The notes under the pieces are model-generated. The model ran no database searches. It saw only the letters and a program-made list of their open reading frames with translations, and was not told the origin of the DNA. 64,000 nucleotides of DNA from CAYRLW01 sp964425215. Its GTDB lineage: Bacteria; Spirochaetota; Spirochaetia; Treponematales; Breznakiellaceae. Shown here in pieces: positions 10,154-19,438 of this stretch. The translations under genes and the position numbers were made by a program. The stretch spans positions 3,194-67,193 of the forward strand of contig CAYRLW010000015.1 of the NCBI GenBank assembly GCA_964425215.1. Reading direction: 5' to 3'. Every line of letters starts with the position of its first letter. Position 1 is the first letter of the stretch.

Positions 10154-12808
10154 ATGAAATCCAATCTTCTAACCAAACTGGCAACCCACGGAGCCCTCCT
10201 TTCCACTTCCGTATCCATTCCGGAGGGGGACCAAAAAAGGCTGGTGGACTCCTGTGTCTGTTCCCAAAACGATTTATTCGCCCTTTTAAATACGGGTTTC
10301 CAAGGTCTGAGCGACAAGGAAGCGGAACAACGGCTTTCTAAATACGGGCCCAACGAATTATCCAAATCCAGAAACCTAAGTTTTTGGCGGGATATGTTCG
10401 AACGATTTAAAAGTCCCCTGGTACTTCAACTTTTAATTATTGCCCTTGTCTCGGCCATTATCGGCGAGTTCACTTCCAGTCTTATCGTGGGTTTCATGAT
10501 CCTTCTGTCGGTGGGTCTTTCCTACATTTTGGACGAACGGTCGAACCGGGAAGTGGAAGTCCTGGGTAAGCGGGTTCAATCGACGACCTACGTTCTAAGA
10601 GACGGGGTGGAGCAGGAAATCCGTATGTCCGAGGTAGTTCCCGGGGATATAGTTCTGCTTCACGCGGGGGCCATCGTTCCTGCGGATATACGATTATTGA
10701 CCGCAAAGGATTTCTTTGTCAGCGAATCCGCCCTGACGGGGGAATCCCTTCCGGTAGAAAAAACGAATCAGATTCCTACGGAAAAAAAGCAATCCGCCCT
10801 GGATCTAAACAACGCTTGTTTTATGGGAACCTCGGTAACCAGCGGAAGCGCCCGGGCGGTGGTGATCAACACGGGAAAGTCCACTCTTTTTGGAGAGCTG
10901 GCCCAAAAGCTCAACGAAAAACGGGAAGAAACCAGCTTTGATAAGGGAGTGAAATCCTTCACCTTCCTGATGATCCGATTTATGGTGGTCCTGGTTTCGG
11001 TGGTCTTCCTCATCGTGGGACTTACCAAGGGAAATTGGCTAGAGGCTCTCCTCTTTTCCCTTTCGGTGGCCGTGGGGCTAACCCCCGAAATGCTCCCCAT
11101 GATCGTGACGGTAAACCTAGCCAAAGGGGCTCTTACTATGGCCAAGAAAAAGGTCATCGTAAAAAAACTGCCGTCGATTCAAAATTTGGGGGCCATCGAT
11201 ATCCTCTGTACGGATAAAACGGGTACCCTTACCCAAGATCGGGTAGTTTTGGAACACCATTTGGATATCATCGGCAACACGAGCGAAGAGGTGCTTAATT
11301 ACGCGTACCTGAACAGTTTTTTCCAAACGGGGCTTCGGAATCTATTGGATAGGGCGGTGTTGGAATACGTGGATTTGGACGTTTCTGAATGCCGTCTGGT
11401 GGACGAGTTACCCTTCGATTTCCAACGGCGGCGAATGTCCGTGGTGGTGGATTACGAGGGAGACAACGTTCTCATCTGCAAAGGCGCGGTGGAGGAGATC
11501 TATAGCTGTTGTACCCACTATCAAATCGACGAGGAAATTTATCCCCTTATCGATATCATCAAGGGGGATCTTTTTGAGGAGGTGGAAAAACTCAACAGCG
11601 AGGGTTTCCGGGTTTTAGGAATAGCCTACCGGGAATTTCCCAAGTACAAAAACGTATTTACCGTGGAAGACGAAAGTCAGATGGTCCTTTTAGGGTACAT
11701 TGCCTTTATGGATCCCCCAAAAGAAACCGCCACCGAAGCTATTAAACTGCTGAACTCCGCCGGAGTTTCGGTCAAGGTTTTGACCGGGGATAACGGGCTG
11801 GTAACCTTGAAGGTCTGTAAAGACGTGGGGATTGACGCCGAAAAGGTCATCCAAGGAAACGAGTTACAAAAACTTTCCCCCGCCGAATTTTCCCTGGCCG
11901 TGGAAGAATACAAGGTTTTCGTAAAACTGACCCCAGCTCAAAAAGAACAGATCGTCAAGGAACTGCGGAATCGGGGCCACGTGGTGGGTTACATGGGAGA
12001 CGGCATCAACGATACGACGGCCCTAAAGGCGGCGGATGTGGGCATTTCGGTGGACTCGGCGGTGGACGTAGCCAAGGAGGCGGCGGATATCGTTCTTCTG
12101 GAGAAAAGCCTTCTCGTTCTGGAAGAGGGAATCATAGAGGGCCGTAAAATTTTCGCGAATATCATCAAGTATATTCGCATGGGCGCCAGCTCCAACTTTG
12201 GCAACATGTTCAGCGTTGTGGGGGCGAGCTATCTGCTCCCCTTCCTCCCCATGCAACCCCTGCAAATTTTGACCAACAACCTGCTATACGATTTTTCCCA
12301 GACCGGCATTCCCATGGATAACGTGGACGCCGAATTGGTAAAAAAACCCGTTCGCTGGGACATTACCAACATTAAGCGGTTTATGATCTTTATCGGCCCC
12401 ATGAGTTCTATTTTTGATTACGCGACCTTTGGACTTATGTGGTTTTTCTTCAACGCCCGCGCTTATCTGGATCCCGCGTTATCGGAGGTTCAGCGACAGG
12501 GTTTTGCTAGTCTTTTCCAAACCGGATGGTTTGTGGAATCCCTTTTGACCCAAACCCTCATCGTCCATATTATTAGGACGAGAAAGATACCCTTTATCCA
12601 AAGTCGAGCCTCCGCGCCCATGCTGTTGACGACCCTGTTCATCATGGCCGTGGGTAGTTGGCTCCCCTACTCGCCCTTTGCTTCAGTTTTAGGTTTGGTA
12701 GCCCTGCCGTGGACCTACTGGTTGTGGATCGTGGCATTTTTAATAAGTTACTCCATCCTTACCCACCGGGTAAAACGTTGGTTTATCAAAAAATTTGAAG
12801 GAGTATAA
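10154..12808 (+). CDS. mgtA: Magnesium-translocating P-type ATPase
   Basis: This 884-residue P-type ATPase belongs to the type IIIB magnesium importers of the cytoplasmic membrane. Visible motifs include TGES in the actuator domain, the phosphorylation motif DKTGTLT (Asp at about residue 354), KLTPAQKEQIV and MGDGINDTTALKAADVGISV, a hinge typical of MgtA/MgtB. Helices flank these domains and a six-helix C-terminal bundle ends the protein. The length fits the family (about 900). It follows a structured leader with its own small ORF. The EIIA-like gene begins three bases after its stop, so both share an mRNA. Expression is probably regulated by the leader, presumably by magnesium (inference). 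Confidence 0.95.
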   Translation: MKSNLLTKLATHGALLSTSVSIPEGDQKRLVDSCVCSQNDLFALLNTGFQGLSDKEAEQRLSKYGPNELSKSRNLSFWRDMFERFKSPLVLQLLIIALVSAIIGEFTSSLIVGFMILLSVGLSYILDERSNREVEVLGKRVQSTTYVLRDGVEQEIRMSEVVPGDIVLLHAGAIVPADIRLLTAKDFFVSESALTGESLPVEKTNQIPTEKKQSALDLNNACFMGTSVTSGSARAVVINTGKSTLFGELAQKLNEKREETSFDKGVKSFTFLMIRFMVVLVSVVFLIVGLTKGNWLEALLFSLSVAVGLTPEMLPMIVTVNLAKGALTMAKKKVIVKKLPSIQNLGAIDILCTDKTGTLTQDRVVLEHHLDIIGNTSEEVLNYAYLNSFFQTGLRNLLDRAVLEYVDLDVSECRLVDELPFDFQRRRMSVVVDYEGDNVLICKGAVEEIYSCCTHYQIDEEIYPLIDIIKGDLFEEVEKLNSEGFRVLGIAYREFPKYKNVFTVEDESQMVLLGYIAFMDPPKETATEAIKLLNSAGVSVKVLTGDNGLVTLKVCKDVGIDAEKVIQGNELQKLSPAEFSLAVEEYKVFVKLTPAQKEQIVKELRNRGHVVGYMGDGINDTTALKAADVGISVDSAVDVAKEAADIVLLEKSLLVLEEGIIEGRKIFANIIKYIRMGASSNFGNMFSVVGASYLLPFLPMQPLQILTNNLLYDFSQTGIPMDNVDAELVKKPVRWDITNIKRFMIFIGPMSSIFDYATFGLMWFFFNARAYLDPALSEVQRQGFASLFQTGWFVESLLTQTLIVHIIRTRKIPFIQSRASAPMLLTTLFIMAVGSWLPYSPFASVLGLVALPWTYWLWIVAFLISYSILTHRVKRWFIKKFEGV

Positions 12809-12810
12809 CC

Positions 12811-13632
12811 ATGGATACAATTCTTGACGCTCTCCAGGAAGGCCGGCTCTTTGAATTACCGGAAAACGATAAAACCCATGCCCTCCAATTTCTCTCCCAC
12901 ATCATTGAAGCGTTTCCCCAGATACCCCGGGAAATCGACGTTATGGGAAACGTCATGGCCCGGGAAAAGGCCACCAACACGGCCCTGGGAAAGGGTTGGG
13001 CCTGTCCCCACGCCCGGGTAGACTTTGAGGAAGACCTGATGTGCGTGGTGGGATGGAGTCCCACGGGTATCGATTACGGAGCCCCGGACGGTAAACCCAT
13101 CTCTATTATCGTCATGTACCTGGTTCCTTCGAATCAGCGGAACCATTACCTACGGGAAATCTCCACCCTTGCTAAGGCCCTTAAGGCTTCCAGCGATTCG
13201 GAGCGGGCCCTTAATTTTAAGGAATTAAACGAGGTTCGAAACTATCTTTTGGATTTGATCGCGGCCAGCAAGGATACCATCGGTCCAGACGCCCGGGCTC
13301 GGATGATCCGTCTCCAGGCGAAGGCGGTAAGCGAAACCCAGCCCATCGGAGATCTGTCGTCCCTTACGGTGGAACCGGTTTCGATTATCGTGGGACCGAC
13401 CATGAAGCCCCTCGCCCTAACCCAAAACGTGGACCTGATGAACTGGGTGGAATCGACCCAAAATATCGGCGAACGGTTGGAAGCGGACGGGAAGATCCAA
13501 AACGGACCCTGGAGGATTATTCGCCGACATTCCATTAACTTCCAGGGAAACCGGGTCCTGTACGAATGTCTGGCTTTGGCCAACCTTTCCACCGCCGCCA
13601 TACAGGCAACCGCGGCAAAGGCGGTGTTATGA
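12811..13632 (+). CDS. PTS EIIA (PtsN/fructose-type) domain protein with a C-terminal extension
   Basis: Residues 1-150 resemble a type-2 PTS EIIA domain: the ATNTALGKGWACPHAR motif places the phosphorylatable histidine at His67. Residues 150-273 form an extra domain I do not recognise. There is no membrane EIIB/EIIC in the window, so a regulatory PtsN-like role is more likely than sugar import. By analogy, E. coli PtsN controls potassium transporters by protein contact. Co-transcription with mgtA suggests that this protein may modulate magnesium uptake; that is inference. The Shine-Dalgarno AAGGAG lies in the last codons of mgtA. Its 3' end overlaps the convergent plsC stop by six bases. Confidence 0.8.
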   Translation: MDTILDALQEGRLFELPENDKTHALQFLSHIIEAFPQIPREIDVMGNVMAREKATNTALGKGWACPHARVDFEEDLMCVVGWSPTGIDYGAPDGKPISIIVMYLVPSNQRNHYLREISTLAKALKASSDSERALNFKELNEVRNYLLDLIAASKDTIGPDARARMIRLQAKAVSETQPIGDLSSLTVEPVSIIVGPTMKPLALTQNVDLMNWVESTQNIGERLEADGKIQNGPWRIIRRHSINFQGNRVLYECLALANLSTAAIQATAAKAVL

Positions 13633-14352
13633 TTCGTCTTTTAAAACTTCTATAATCCGGTCACGGACCGTATCGACCAATTTTCGCCGGTCCTCCCCCT
13701 GGAGTCCCTCGGTGGGGACGGGGTCACAAAAGACCATGCGGACCTTGGCGGCCCGTATGGTCTTTGTCTCTTCCCACACGGCGTAGCTCCCCGAAATGGC
13801 TACAGGGACGATGGGGGCCCCGGCCAGGGTCGCCAACTTAAAGGAGCCCCCTTTAAAGGGCAGAACCCCCTTTCCGCGGCTCCGGGTCCCCTCGGGGAAG
13901 ATGATCATGGCTCCGCCGTTTCGGATCCGCCGGGCTCCCCGTTCTATGGAACGGTGGGCCTTGGCCACATTTTTACGGTCGATAAATAACCCGCCTAGGA
14001 AAAAAACCCACAGATTAACAAAGGGGAAAAAGAGTATTTCCCGTTTCGCGATAAATCCAAAGGGCCGCTTAATAAAGGCTAAAGCCAGAATGATATCAAA
14101 ATCTCCCGGATGGTTCGCCACAAAGCAGACGCCCCCGCTGGGTGGAATTTTTTCTGTCCCTTCGATGGAGACCTCCGATCCGGTTCCAAAAATAACGAAC
14201 CGGGCCCAAAGCCGGGTAAGAAAGCGGAGTAAAAAAATCGCCCCCATCCTAACTCCGGGGATTAGGCCTAAAAGGATACAAAGGATAGCCAAAGGAATGG
14301 CCACGATCATAATTCCCCAAACGGCTATAAAAAATAGTATGGTTTTAAGCAT
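13627..14352 (-). CDS. plsC: 1-acyl-sn-glycerol-3-phosphate acyltransferase
   Basis: PlsC acylates lysophosphatidate to phosphatidate at the inner membrane in phospholipid synthesis. The 241-residue protein has an N-terminal hydrophobic segment (about 1-50), the catalytic HX4D motif NHPGDFD (His81, Asp86) and the substrate motif FPEGTRSRGKG near residue 152. The start has a strong AGGAGG-type site. It is the last gene of a minus-strand run mfd-HAD hydrolase-plsC, with a 21-base gap from the hydrolase. Its stop overlaps the stop of the convergent EIIA-like gene. Confidence 0.93.
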   Translation of the reverse strand: MLKTILFFIAVWGIMIVAIPLAILCILLGLIPGVRMGAIFLLRFLTRLWARFVIFGTGSEVSIEGTEKIPPSGGVCFVANHPGDFDIILALAFIKRPFGFIAKREILFFPFVNLWVFFLGGLFIDRKNVAKAHRSIERGARRIRNGGAMIIFPEGTRSRGKGVLPFKGGSFKLATLAGAPIVPVAISGSYAVWEETKTIRAAKVRMVFCDPVPTEGLQGEDRRKLVDTVRDRIIEVLKDES

Positions 14353-14373
14353 CCAATCCTCCTCCGTGGCCGA

Positions 14374-14988
14374 CTAAATCCGCACTCCCAGTTGGCGCAG
14401 ATCATCCTTAGCGTTTTCCACTTTTTTCCATAGAAAAGCATGGATTCCCAAAGCCCGGGCCCCCTCCACGTTGGCCGGAATGTCGTCAAAAAAGACCGTC
14501 TTTTCCGCAGGAATTCCCAGAGTTTTTAAAAGGATCTCGTAGATGGGCCGCTCGGGTTTATTGTACCCCACATCGCAGGAAAAAACACCCACCTCAACAC
14601 TCGAAAACAGGCTAAACCGTTCCCGGGCGAAGTTTAAAAAATCCTTGGGCATGTTTGATAGGATCCCCGTACGAAAACCCTTCCGCTGGAGGTCCTCGAT
14701 TAGGGAAACCGTTTGGGGGTTCAACCGAGCCCAGCTTTCCAAGTCCGCGCGGACCAGCTGGTCCAAGGCGGCGGGCTCCAATTCCACGCCCACGGTGGCT
14801 AACATGGTACGGTAGTATTCCTTTCCCGACATGCGGCCCCTATCGTAGGGGTCCCGATGTTCCCATACGATTTTTTCCATGGTGGTCCTATCCAAGGCGG
14901 CGATGCTCGCCAACGTGTCCATGGAATTACCCTCCTGGGGAAGGGAAATCACGTTACCGTAATCAAATATTATCGCTTCTATCGCCAT
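14374..14988 (-). CDS. HAD superfamily hydrolase (subfamily IA)
   Basis: This is a 204-residue soluble hydrolase of the haloacid dehalogenase fold. Motif I is FDYGNVIS (nucleophile Asp9), motif II LSNMPKDF, and the acidic motif IV VFFDDIPANVEGA. The second aspartate of the phosphatase-type DxD motif is Gly11, as in the YihX/epoxide-hydrolase-like group, so the substrate may be a sugar phosphate or another small molecule; it cannot be named. It starts from an ATG behind GGGGGAG, 15 bases after mfd, and is probably cotranscribed with mfd and plsC. Confidence 0.85.
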   Translation of the reverse strand: MAIEAIIFDYGNVISLPQEGNSMDTLASIAALDRTTMEKIVWEHRDPYDRGRMSGKEYYRTMLATVGVELEPAALDQLVRADLESWARLNPQTVSLIEDLQRKGFRTGILSNMPKDFLNFARERFSLFSSVEVGVFSCDVGYNKPERPIYEILLKTLGIPAEKTVFFDDIPANVEGARALGIHAFLWKKVENAKDDLRQLGVRI

Positions 14989-15003
14989 ACCATCTCCCCC
15001 GCC

Positions 15004-18000
15004 CTATTTTTCTACCAGGGCGGCTAATTTTTCGCGGATAAATTCGCTTTTTTCCTTTAAGCCGATGGCTCCGGTTTGCAACATCAAAATATTGGGAGCC
15101 TTGGGGTCCAGTTTTACTTTGCCGGCGCTTTCTTTGATAAGCCGTAATAGCCGATCAATTTTAATTTTAGCCACCTTGTTAAACTCTATCCGGACCAGGC
15201 CGCCCCGTTCCTTCAGCGAAAGGATGGACAGATCCTTACAGATAATTCTTATTTCCGCAAGGGATAAAAGACTTTGGACCTCCTCCGGCAGAGGACCAAA
15301 ACGGTCGGTCAATTCGGCAAACACCCGTTCCAACTCTTCCCGACTCTGGATGGCGGAGATTTTTTTGTACACCTCCATCTTTTCCTGGGGCGAATCGATA
15401 TAGGTATCGGGAATAAAGCCCGAGTACTCCAATTCCAGGTAGGTTTCGTTTTCGCTTTGATAATTGGAATCCTGAAGCCGCCGTACCGCGTCGTCTAAAA
15501 GCCGCAAATAAAGGTCAAAGCCCACGGAATAGATATCCCCCGACTGTTCTCTACCCAAGAGGTTTCCCGCGCCCCGAATTTCCATGTCCTTCATGGCGAT
15601 TTTAAAGCCCGAACCCAATTCGGTAAAGTCGGAAATAACCTGCAGTCGTTTCATGGCCAGTTCCGAAAGAGCCCGGTCCTTGGGATAAAAGAGATACGCG
15701 TAGGCTACCCGGTCCGATCGTCCCACCCGGCCCCGGAGCTGGTAGAGCTGGGAAACCCCGTACATATCCGCCCTATCGATGATGATAGTGTTAACATTTG
15801 GGATATCGATGCCGTTTTCTATGATGGTGGTGGAAACGAGAACGTGGAAGCCCCCGTGGATGAACCTATGCATGACGTCTTCCAAATCCTGGGGATCCAT
15901 CTGTCCATGGGCGCTGTCCACGAGCATTTCGGGGACCAAGCGTTCGATCATCCGCTGGGTTTCCTGCAGGCTTTCGACCCGGTTGTGGAGGTAAAACACC
16001 TGCCCTCCCCGTTCAACTTCCCGTCGTATGGCCGAGGCAAGCCGATCCTCGTTAAATTCGTCGATGACCGTCTCTATGGGGTGCCGGTTGTAGGGGGGGG
16101 TCGTCAAAAGGCTCATATCCCTAATTTTCAAAAGACTCATGTGAAGGGTCCGGGGGATAGGCGTGGCGCTTAGGGTTAGGCAATCCACGTTGGTTTTTAG
16201 TTCCTTAAGCCGTTCCTTGTCCTTAACCCCAAACCTCTGCTCCTCGTCGATCACCAAAAGTCCCAGGTCTTTAAACGTCACATCCCGTTGGATAATCCGA
16301 TGGGTTCCCACCAAAATGTCGATTTCACCTTTTTTAACCGCCTCCAGGGTTCGCCGGGTCTCCGCTTTGTCCACAAACCGGGAAAGCATCCCCAAACGGA
16401 CGGGAAATCGGGAAAATCGATCCAAAAAATTTTCGTAATGCTGTTCCGCCAAAATGGTCGTAGGGGCCAGAAAGGCTACCTGTTTGCCCCCCATGACCGC
16501 TTTAAAGCAGGCCCTGACCGCCACCTCCGTTTTTCCGTACCCCACGTCGCCGCACACGAGCCTGTCCATGGGCTGGGGACTTTCCATATCCTGCTTAATC
16601 TCTTCCACGCATCGTAGCTGGTCTTCGGTTTCTTCGTAGGGAAAGGCGGCTTCAAAGGCGTTCTGCCACTCCGTATCCCGGGGGAAAGCGTAGCCCTGGG
16701 CGGCCTTGCGTTTGGAGTAAAGCTCGATAAGTTTTTCGGCAATATCCTCGACGGATTTTTTTACCCGGCCCTTCCGGTTTTCCCAGCTTTTAGAACCCAG
16801 TTTATCGAGCCGTGGAGGGGCGCCTTCGTTACCGATGTACCGCTGAACCAAATCGACCTGTTCGATGGGAACAAAAACGAACTCCTCCTCCGCGTATTCC
16901 AGTTTGATATAATCCCGTTCGTGACCCAGGGCCTTTATCCGTTCAATTCCCTTGAACAGACCTATTCCGTAGTTCACGTGGACCACAAAGTCCCCCGGGT
17001 TTAGCTCCACAAAGGTATCGATTACGGCGCTTCGGGCGTGTTTTAGGGATCGGGGAATCCGTTTACGGCGCCCAAAAATCTCGTTTTCCTGAATCACCAG
17101 GAGTTTAAGATCCGGTAGGGCAAACCCCGCGGAGAGGGGGAGTATCCCGATTTTTACGGGAAGGTCCTTTAACAATTCGGCGATACGGCCGCCCTGGGAA
17201 TCGGATTCCGATAAAATGACAATTTCCCATTGTTGGGCCGTGAGGTTTGTTAACTCCTCTTTTAAGTAGGTGATGTTTCCAAAAAAACTTCGGGGGGGAT
17301 CGCAATTAAGCGGGATCCGGAGGGCCCCCTCTTCTCCGTTCCCTTTAATCGTTTGAAAGGATACGCGACGGGGACTGGAGGCTATAACGGCCCGTATATC
17401 CAACAGGATCCGTTCGGGGGCGGGTACTTCTTTTTCCCGATGGGCCTTCCTATACAAGCCCTGGTACTCCCGGACCAGGGCTTCCTGGGCATTCTCCAAC
17501 CGTTCCCGGTCAAAGTATACCACCGTACCCTGGGCGCCCAGGTAGTCGATTAGGGTACCGGGTCGGTCAAAGGCCAGGGGGAAAAAAAGCTCTTCTCCCT
17601 CGGCGTTTCGGTGGGTCATAAGCCGCTCTAACAGGGTCGCGCCCCCGGAGGGAAACTCTTCCAAGCCCCGCAAGCCCTGTTCCAGGGCCTCGATTCGGTC
17701 GTCGGTCCATAGGACTTCTTTTAGGGGCCGCAGTTTCAGCGAAGATACCGTTTCCGCGCCGCTCTGGTCCTCCGGATCGAAGGTTTTAATGGATTCGATG
17801 GTGTCAAAATCAAAAAGAATCCGGTACGCGTATTCATCCCCCCCCATAAATACATCCAGGACCTCCCCACGGAGGGCGAATTCTCCGTGAACCTGAACCC
17901 GGGGGACCCGGGTGTATCCGTAGGAGGAGAGTTTTTCCGCCAGAGCGGCGGTATCGATCTTTCCCCCCCTTTGCAGGAGGATCAGCATACTTTCCAGGTA

Positions 18001-18408
18001 CGCCGGTGGAGGCAGGGGTGTAAGGAGGGCCCGTTGGGGAACCACGACGATTTTGATGTTTCCGCCCACCAGATCGGCTAAAACTCGGCTCCGTTCGCCG
18101 AACACCTTGGATAGGGGCGCCATATCCCGGTAGGGCATGGTTCCCCACCAGGGGAACCCTTGGGCTTCAATATGGAGAGCTCCCAGGTCCGCCACCAGTT
18201 CTTCGGCCTCTCTTTCCGTGGGAGTAACCATCAGGAGGGGCCCCTGGGCGTACTGGGCTAATTCGGCCGCCAAAATAGAGGCAAAAGAACCATCGGCCCC
18301 TTCCACTTCCAGGGGAAATTTTTGAGCTTTAAACGCGCGTACTACCTCGGAAAGGGAAGCCGACGCCCGGACCCGCCGTAGGAATTCAGGAAAGGATAAG
18401 GTATTCAT
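15004..18408 (-). CDS. mfd: Transcription-repair coupling factor
   Basis: Mfd removes RNA polymerase stalled at DNA lesions and recruits UvrA. The 1134-residue protein has a UvrB-like N-terminal module, an RNA-polymerase-interacting CarD-like domain (about 485-560, VHVNYGIGLFKGIERI), superfamily 2 translocase motifs (GDVGYGKTEVAVRA, DEEQRFGVKDKE, LSATPIPRTL, QLRGRVGRSD) and the C-terminal UvrA-regulating domain. Length and motif order are standard. The ATG at 18408 lacks a good Shine-Dalgarno; a TATACT -10-like box at 18433-18428 would give a short leader. The gene heads a run with the HAD hydrolase and plsC and diverges from the gene at 18446. Confidence 0.97.
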   Translation of the reverse strand: MNTLSFPEFLRRVRASASLSEVVRAFKAQKFPLEVEGADGSFASILAAELAQYAQGPLLMVTPTEREAEELVADLGALHIEAQGFPWWGTMPYRDMAPLSKVFGERSRVLADLVGGNIKIVVVPQRALLTPLPPPAYLESMLILLQRGGKIDTAALAEKLSSYGYTRVPRVQVHGEFALRGEVLDVFMGGDEYAYRILFDFDTIESIKTFDPEDQSGAETVSSLKLRPLKEVLWTDDRIEALEQGLRGLEEFPSGGATLLERLMTHRNAEGEELFFPLAFDRPGTLIDYLGAQGTVVYFDRERLENAQEALVREYQGLYRKAHREKEVPAPERILLDIRAVIASSPRRVSFQTIKGNGEEGALRIPLNCDPPRSFFGNITYLKEELTNLTAQQWEIVILSESDSQGGRIAELLKDLPVKIGILPLSAGFALPDLKLLVIQENEIFGRRKRIPRSLKHARSAVIDTFVELNPGDFVVHVNYGIGLFKGIERIKALGHERDYIKLEYAEEEFVFVPIEQVDLVQRYIGNEGAPPRLDKLGSKSWENRKGRVKKSVEDIAEKLIELYSKRKAAQGYAFPRDTEWQNAFEAAFPYEETEDQLRCVEEIKQDMESPQPMDRLVCGDVGYGKTEVAVRACFKAVMGGKQVAFLAPTTILAEQHYENFLDRFSRFPVRLGMLSRFVDKAETRRTLEAVKKGEIDILVGTHRIIQRDVTFKDLGLLVIDEEQRFGVKDKERLKELKTNVDCLTLSATPIPRTLHMSLLKIRDMSLLTTPPYNRHPIETVIDEFNEDRLASAIRREVERGGQVFYLHNRVESLQETQRMIERLVPEMLVDSAHGQMDPQDLEDVMHRFIHGGFHVLVSTTIIENGIDIPNVNTIIIDRADMYGVSQLYQLRGRVGRSDRVAYAYLFYPKDRALSELAMKRLQVISDFTELGSGFKIAMKDMEIRGAGNLLGREQSGDIYSVGFDLYLRLLDDAVRRLQDSNYQSENETYLELEYSGFIPDTYIDSPQEKMEVYKKISAIQSREELERVFAELTDRFGPLPEEVQSLLSLAEIRIICKDLSILSLKERGGLVRIEFNKVAKIKIDRLLRLIKESAGKVKLDPKAPNILMLQTGAIGLKEKSEFIREKLAALVEK

Positions 18409-18445
18409 TACTTTTTACCGATCTAGTAGTATAACCCTAGGCTGT

Positions 18446-19438
18446 ATGTGGAGAGCCACTTTGAAACGAATAACCAGTTGTCTGTTTATAGTCATGATGC
18501 TTATGCTCACCCTTTTTATGCCCCTACAAAAAGTATCCGCAGCGGATACGGGAAACGACGTGGATCTGGCTATCAGATATTTCGACAAACGGGTCTATTA
18601 CGCGGGGAACGGACCTATTCTGGTGCAAATAACGTTAACAAACCGGGGGGCATATACCTATCGGTTCAAATTGGCCGATGAACGCCCCTTCTCCATCGAT
18701 TTTGACGTTCGGACCATGGCAAACCAAGCCGTGGACCCCACGGAAATTCTTATCAGAAAGCGCTCTCAAAATCAACGGGTCTATTTCAGAGAAGTTTCGG
18801 TGGAGGGTGGAGAATCCTTTTCGTTTACCGAGGACCTAACCGAATACGCTAAGCTCATCCAGCCGGGGGCCTACGTGGTTCAAGCGAAACTGTACCCCGA
18901 ATTATTCCGAAACCCCTCGGATACGCCCATTTTTTCCAACCGTCTTTCCCTGACCCTCATGGTTCCCCCTATCCAGGACCAAAAGGGAGTGCCTACACCG
19001 CTGGACGTGGAAACGGGAGCTATCTTGGTTCGTCAAAACCTTCCCCCAGATCAGGTGATAGAGTACGTTTTAACGGCCCGGCAGAAGGGTCAATGGGAAA
19101 AATTTTTCCTCTACCTAGATTTGGAAGCCATGCTTAACCGGGATGGGGTTCGTAAACGGGCGTGGCAGGGGGAATCGGAGGAAGGCCGTCAACGTCTTTT
19201 GAATAAGTACCGCGCGGACCTGCGAAGTTCCGTGGTGGACGGGGACATAGCGACCATTCCCATCGATTTTACCGTAGAGCGGACCACCTATAGCGCCAAC
19301 GAGGGAACCGTGGTGGTACTTGAAAAATTCAAGACCGGGACGTATGTTGAAAAGAAGGAATATACTTACTATTTACAACGAAGGGATAATATTTGGTTGA
19401 TCATAGACTACTCGGTAACTAATCTGGGGTCCGAATGA
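18446..19438 (+). CDS. Exported protein of unknown function
   Basis: The 330-residue protein has a clear signal peptide (about residues 1-32, hydrophobic core IVMMLMLTLFMP, ending VSA). The mature part begins with a beta-rich, immunoglobulin-like stretch (ITLTNRGAYTYRFKLADERPFSIDF) and ends with a region resembling small lipocalin/NTF2-like folds. I do not recognise a family. A periplasmic location follows from the signal peptide. The stop overlaps the next ATG as ATGA, so it is translated together with the PilZ-like protein, which hints at a shared envelope or signalling role. It diverges from mfd. Confidence 0.75.
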   Translation: MWRATLKRITSCLFIVMMLMLTLFMPLQKVSAADTGNDVDLAIRYFDKRVYYAGNGPILVQITLTNRGAYTYRFKLADERPFSIDFDVRTMANQAVDPTEILIRKRSQNQRVYFREVSVEGGESFSFTEDLTEYAKLIQPGAYVVQAKLYPELFRNPSDTPIFSNRLSLTLMVPPIQDQKGVPTPLDVETGAILVRQNLPPDQVIEYVLTARQKGQWEKFFLYLDLEAMLNRDGVRKRAWQGESEEGRQRLLNKYRADLRSSVVDGDIATIPIDFTVERTTYSANEGTVVVLEKFKTGTYVEKKEYTYYLQRRDNIWLIIDYSVTNLGSE

